This document shows positions 60,709 through 64,000 of a stretch of 64,000 nucleotides of DNA, in pieces (positions within the stretch are counted from its first letter, which is position 1; each line of letters begins with the position of its first letter). The notes beneath the pieces were generated by a model. It ran no database searches. It was not told where the DNA came from and saw only the letters and a list, made by a program, of their open reading frames with translations. This DNA comes from Pimelobacter simplex (GTDB lineage Bacteria > Actinomycetota > Actinomycetes > Propionibacteriales > Nocardioidaceae): positions 868,001 through 932,000 of the forward strand of contig NZ_FOUK01000002.1 in NCBI RefSeq assembly GCF_900114845.1. Direction: 5' to 3'. Position numbers and translations under genes: made by a program.

Positions 60709-61278
60709 CTAGTTCAGCTCAGGATCACTCGGCCGGGTCGCGTGCAGCGCCAGGTCCCCCGGCTGCCGGCGCAGCACCTGACGGCGCAGGTCGCGGGTGT
60801 CGCCGAGGAAGACGTCCTCGACGTGCCCGGGGACGACGTACCAGCTGCCCTCGGCGATCTCGGCCTGGAGCTGGCCGGCCCCCCAGCCGGCGTAGCCCGC
60901 GAAGATCCGGAGCCGGTCGACCGTGCCCTCGACGAGCTCGCGCGGGGTGTCGAGGTCGAGCAGGCCGATCCGGTCCCACAGGGGCTGGAAGCCGGCCGCC
61001 TGCTCGCCACCGGGCGCGGCCAGGGCGACGGCGAGCGCGCCGTCGGTCGAGACCGGGCCGCCCTGGAAGAGCAGCTCGGGCTCCTCGACGACGTCGCCCC
61101 ACTCCCCCAGCACCTCGGCGACGGGCAGCGCCGTCGGCCGGTTGAGGACGACGCCGAGCGCGCCGTCGTCGTTCACGTCGAGCAGGAGGACGACGGTGTC
61201 GGCGAAGTTCGGGTCGAGCAGCTCGGGTGCCGCGAGCAGCAGCTGACCGGGGGCCAGGGCGCGCACCTCGCTCGACAT
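60709..61278 (-). CDS. YqgE/AlgH family protein
   Basis: A 189-residue protein with the YqgE/AlgH fold: GQLLLAAPELLDPNFADTVVLLLDVNDDGALGVVLNRPTALPVAEVL and LRIFAGYAGWGAGQLQAEIAEGSWYVVPGHVEDVF are its conserved blocks. The family affects transcription or alginate control in Pseudomonas; in actinobacteria its role is unknown. ATG start 61278, with GATGGAGAC before it. It is 55 bases from the TetR operators on the other side. Confidence 0.93.
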   Translation of the reverse strand: MSSEVRALAPGQLLLAAPELLDPNFADTVVLLLDVNDDGALGVVLNRPTALPVAEVLGEWGDVVEEPELLFQGGPVSTDGALAVALAAPGGEQAAGFQPLWDRIGLLDLDTPRELVEGTVDRLRIFAGYAGWGAGQLQAEIAEGSWYVVPGHVEDVFLGDTRDLRRQVLRRQPGDLALHATRPSDPELN

Positions 61279-61385
61279 GTCTCCATCATCCCCCAGCCGG
61301 GGGCAGCGGGAGGCAGGCGACCCCGGACCCGCGCGAGCGATGGGAGGGAGCTCGCGACGGGCCCGGGGCCGTACTCAGAAGGGTC

Positions 61386-61931
61386 TCAGGCGGCGACGAC
61401 CGCGCGCAGCCGCTCGAGCAGCGAGCCGCGCACCTCCGGCTCGGCGTACGCCGCGTCGGGGGTGATCATCGGGGTGCCGCGGTGCAGCAGGCGGGCCCGC
61501 TCCTCGATCTCGCCGCCGATCCGGTCGGCGGCCTCGTCGCCGATGCTGGTCCGGCCGGCCATCACGGCGAGCAGGTGGTGCTCCTTGAACCGCGCGGCGG
61601 CCATGGCGTGCGCCATCGCGTCGTCGACGGGGTGGGCGCGGTAGTGGTCGATGATCATCCGGACGCCGGGCAGCTCGTGGGCGGTGTTGCTCCAGGCGAT
61701 GGCGACGGCCTGGTCGAGGTCCATCGGCTGGTGCGCGAGCATCCGCTCGATCTGACCGGACAGCCGGGTGTGCCACTTGAGCGTGAGGGCGGCGAGCAGG
61801 TCGAGCTCGTCACGGAAGGACGCGGCCACGCCGTCGACGTCCATGGGCAGCAGTCCGTCGCGGCGGACGGCCGAGGTCGCGATCACGGAGCGGAGGGTCT
61901 CGCCCCGTGAGTGAAAGGCCTTCCAGGTCAT
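61386..61931 (-). CDS. Protein of unknown function, all-helical
   Basis: A 181-residue, cysteine-free protein that I do not recognise. Helices are predicted throughout (ASFRDELDLLAALTLKWHTRLSGQIERMLAHQP, LDQAVAIAWSNTAHELPGVRMIIDHYRAHP, MAHAMAAARFKEHHLLAVMAGR). Four His-rich stretches (HWH-like AARFKEHHLL, NTAHEL, HYRAH) could bind a cofactor or metal. ATG at 61931. Its upstream 190 bases carry palindromes; its downstream 107 bases hold no gene. Confidence 0.7.
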   Translation of the reverse strand: MTWKAFHSRGETLRSVIATSAVRRDGLLPMDVDGVAASFRDELDLLAALTLKWHTRLSGQIERMLAHQPMDLDQAVAIAWSNTAHELPGVRMIIDHYRAHPVDDAMAHAMAAARFKEHHLLAVMAGRTSIGDEAADRIGGEIEERARLLHRGTPMITPDAAYAEPEVRGSLLERLRAVVAA

Positions 61932-61971
61932 GGTCAGCTCCTTGGTCTCGAGCGGCGCCGGCTGAACTCGG

Positions 61972-61986
61972 GGTATCCGACATACC
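61972..61986. promoter_or_regulatory. Palindrome cluster upstream of the 61386-61931 gene
   Basis: GGTAT-CCGAC-ATACC is a perfect inverted repeat, followed by GTACGTAC (61991-61998) and a second GGGGTAT at 62019-62025. The 192-base gap between this gene and the TetR gene at 62124 holds these plus nothing else that I can name. Confidence 0.4.
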
Positions 61987-62111
61987 GCTGGTACGTACTA
62001 CGAGTATGGCGCAGACCAGGGGTATGCCAAACGGCACGACACCGTGATCCCGCCCACCCCCGTGGTGACCGGCATCCGTGACCGCTGTCACTCGCGACGT
62101 GGCGCCACACC

Positions 62112-62117
62112 TATGCT
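62112..62117 (+). promoter_or_regulatory. Putative -10 box of the second TetR gene
   Basis: TATGCT, 6 bases before the GTG at 62124. Confidence 0.5.
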
Positions 62118-62123
62118 GAGCGG

Positions 62124-62858
62124 GTGGCGAAGGCATCGGTCTCGAAACTCGTCCCCAAGGTCCCCGGGGTGCCCGGGGCCTCGCGCCGGGCGGCGTACTC
62201 GGCCTCGACGAAGCGGGCCCTGGTCGACGTCGCCGAGGGTCTCTTCGCCGAGAAGGGCTACGCCGCGACCTCGCTCGACGCCATCGTCTCGGGCGCGCGG
62301 GTCACCAAGGGCGCGCTCTACCACCACTTCTCGGGCAAGCAGGCCCTCTTCGAGTCGGTCTTCGAGCGGGTCGAGCTCGAGTCCTCGAAGCGGATCCAGA
62401 AGGCGCTGCGCGCCGAGAAGGACCCCTGGCTCAAGGCCCTGCGCGGACTGCGCTCCTTCCTCGAGGTGGTCCAGGAGGCGCGCTACCGCCGGATCGTCAT
62501 CCAGGACGGCCCGGCCGTGCTCGGCTACGAGCGCTACCGCGAGCAGGAGGAGCGCTCGACCTTCGCCAATATCGTCGAGATCGTCCGGGCCACCCTCGAC
62601 GCCGGCTCGTGGCAGCTCGACGAGGACATGCTGCAGACCTTCTCCCGGATCTTCTTCGGCGCGATGTCGTCGGCCGGTGAGTCCGTCGCGACCGCCACCG
62701 ACCCCGAGGCCGCGGCCCGCCGGGTCGAGCACGCCATCGGCTTCCTGCTCGCCGGCGTGCAGAGCCTGGTCGAGCAGGGCATCGAGATGCCCAGCGCCTT
62801 CGACGACCCCACCGACGCGGACGCCCCCGAGGACGACGACGCCGCCGAGCCCGAGTAG
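62124..62858 (+). CDS. TetR family transcriptional regulator
   Basis: A 244-residue regulator with an unusual 22-residue Lys/Val/Pro-rich N-terminal arm (AKASVSKLVPKVPGVPGASRR), then the TetR HTH (STKRALVDVAEGLFAEKGYAATSLDAIVSGARVTKGALYHHFSGKQALFESVFERVE), a ligand domain and an acidic C-terminal tail (DDPTDADAPEDDDAAEPE). GTG start at 62124, leaderless. No gene nearby overlaps it; target unknown. Confidence 0.9.
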   Translation: MAKASVSKLVPKVPGVPGASRRAAYSASTKRALVDVAEGLFAEKGYAATSLDAIVSGARVTKGALYHHFSGKQALFESVFERVELESSKRIQKALRAEKDPWLKALRGLRSFLEVVQEARYRRIVIQDGPAVLGYERYREQEERSTFANIVEIVRATLDAGSWQLDEDMLQTFSRIFFGAMSSAGESVATATDPEAAARRVEHAIGFLLAGVQSLVEQGIEMPSAFDDPTDADAPEDDDAAEPE

Positions 62859-62885
62859 GGCGCGGCGGCGTCAGCCGTCAGTGGC

Positions 62886-63920
62886 TCACTTGCCGTAGGT
62901 GACCGACCCGTTGTCGGCGTCGACCGGGACGAGCTCGATCCAGACCTTGCCGGCCGGGACCTTGAGCGGGGCGCCGTCCGCGGTGGCGAGGGAGACGGCC
63001 GAGGCGAGCTTGTCCTTGCTCCAGGTGCCCTCGACGACCTGGCCGTTGTGGAACAGCTGGGCCTTGCCCTTGCCCACGAAGTGGCTCTCCGGCACGAAGT
63101 TGCCGGCCGGGTCGCGGTAGCCGGCGTCGGTGATCTTGACCCGGATCACCAGGATGCTGTCGGGCTGGAAGCGGTCGCCCTGGGCGGCGTTGGAGTTGCT
63201 GTTGACGTACTTGCCGCCCTGGAACTGCCAGCTCGTGGTGTGGCTGCCGAAGTCGGCCTGCAGGGAGCCGGCCGGCTGCCCGTTGGTGAAGTCGGCCTCG
63301 GTGCCCCACGGCAGGTAGTCGGCCGGACGCGCGTCCTTGCCGTCCTCGGCCGCCTTGGCGACCTTCTTGAGGTCGGTGAACAGGTTGTACGGCGCCCGGC
63401 GGCTGTTGTCGCGGTAGAAGCCCGGGCCGCCCTCCTGGAAGAACTTGATCTTCGCGCCCTGGACCCGGCTGATCGTCTGCCCGGCCGCGCCGCTCGTCGC
63501 GATCACGCCGTCGGCCGGCGAGACGATGCCGATGTCGCTGGCCCGCATCGAGCGGATCGGCCCGATGTTGGCCGGCAGCTGCGAGTAGTAGAACGCCGCG
63601 AGCCGGGTGATCCCGCCCTCGACCAGCTCCTCGACGACGAGGTCGGCCTTGCTCAGGCCGATCTGCGGCGAGCTGGCGGTGGAGTTGTCGATCTTGGTGA
63701 CGACGACCGGGTGGTCGAGCTCGACGGACTGCCCGTCCTTGGCCTCCAGCCCGGTCAGCGGCCAGGTGGCCGGCTCCTCCGGCGCGGGGGCGGGCGCCGA
63801 CGACTCGTCCGCCGCGGGCTTCTTGCCGTCGTCACCACCGCAGCCGGCGAGCACGAGGCTCAGCGCGACGAGGGTGGCGGGCACGGCGGTACGGGCGGTA
63901 CGGAGGGTGGAAAGGCGCAC
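62886..63920 (-). CDS. DUF3048 domain lipoprotein
   Basis: A 344-residue cell-surface lipoprotein. The lipobox LVLAGC gives Cys27, and a Pro/Ala/Ser linker follows. The DUF3048 N-terminal part reads HPVVVTKIDNSTASSPQIGLSKADLVVEELVEGGITRLAAFYYSQLPANIGPIRSMRASDIGI; the C-terminal part contains YTRDNSRRAPYNLF-like YRDNSRRAPYNLFTDL and GTWSKDKLASAVSLATADGAPLKVPAGKVWIELVP. DUF3048 proteins (YerB type) are common and of unknown role. GTG start 63920. The remaining 80 bases to the window end show no gene. Confidence 0.92.
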   Translation of the reverse strand: MRLSTLRTARTAVPATLVALSLVLAGCGGDDGKKPAADESSAPAPAPEEPATWPLTGLEAKDGQSVELDHPVVVTKIDNSTASSPQIGLSKADLVVEELVEGGITRLAAFYYSQLPANIGPIRSMRASDIGIVSPADGVIATSGAAGQTISRVQGAKIKFFQEGGPGFYRDNSRRAPYNLFTDLKKVAKAAEDGKDARPADYLPWGTEADFTNGQPAGSLQADFGSHTTSWQFQGGKYVNSNSNAAQGDRFQPDSILVIRVKITDAGYRDPAGNFVPESHFVGKGKAQLFHNGQVVEGTWSKDKLASAVSLATADGAPLKVPAGKVWIELVPVDADNGSVTYGK

Positions 63921-64000
63921 GCGGCAAGTGTTCCTCACCCGGCCCCGGTACGACGGAGCACCCGCCGCGTGTCGCACCACAGCAGCCGGTTCTCGCGTTT

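Overview
The window is very GC-rich, uses many GTG and TTG starts, packs genes into ATGA/GTGA-overlapping operons, and carries actinobacterial hallmarks: pafBC, a mec-cysO-cysM set, a GAF-ANTAR protein, a DUF222/HNH (13E12-type) protein, DUF3152, DUF3048, DUF3039 and DUF2017. Gene content and style fit Nocardioides or a close relative in the Nocardioidaceae. That placement is inference from content, not a database match. It looks like ordinary chromosome. There is no prophage, integrase, insertion sequence or CRISPR array, and no gene-free stretch longer than about 200 bases.

Layout. 0.0-6.4 kb: partial adenosine deaminase, a MauE-DsbA thiol/disulfide pair, orn, tRNA-His with a strong terminator, a MarR-GNAT fusion, a pirin, a FAD oxidoreductase and tRNA-Lys. 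6.4-12.4 kb: a Ser/Thr kinase, a GAF-ANTAR regulator, a DUF222/HNH protein, a small unknown protein and pafBC. 12.4-19.5 kb: a secreted penicillin-acylase-type Ntn hydrolase divergent from a pucR-amidase-permease operon whose permease is frameshifted. 19.5-23.2 kb: cbiM-cbiN-like-cbiQ-cbiO-DUF3618-GroES-like operon, divergent from a peroxiredoxin across a Nur-like box. 23.2-27.8 kb: two secreted or membrane proteins, one of them Vps62-like, and an M20 amidohydrolase.

28.4-51.6 kb holds a widely kept actinobacterial gene series on the minus strand: clpS, DUF2017, mec, cysO, cysM, murI, an MBL hydrolase, rph, rdgB. These are in the same order and orientation as Mycobacterium tuberculosis Rv1331-Rv1341, but split by three blocks. 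Block A (29.8-34.4 kb) is an SGNH hydrolase, an ABC-2 exporter and a NarL-type two-component system. Block B (36.1-42.0 kb) is a phosphodiesterase-type hydrolase, a DUF3152 metalloprotease, an iron-siderophore importer with an iron box, and an AraC regulator. Block C (43.8-50.7 kb) is a fatty-acid desaturase, a CitA/CitB-type two-component system and a TctCBA carboxylate transporter with a universal stress protein.

51.6-64.0 kb is regulators with their targets: MarR/MFS, a SigE-family sigma factor with a membrane partner, HxlR, a helicase-DUF3039 operon, TetR/MFS with a double operator, YqgE, an unknown protein, a second TetR protein and a DUF3048 lipoprotein. A recurring TANNNT hexamer 6 to 8 bases before start codons points to widespread leaderless transcription, and it helped choose several starts.
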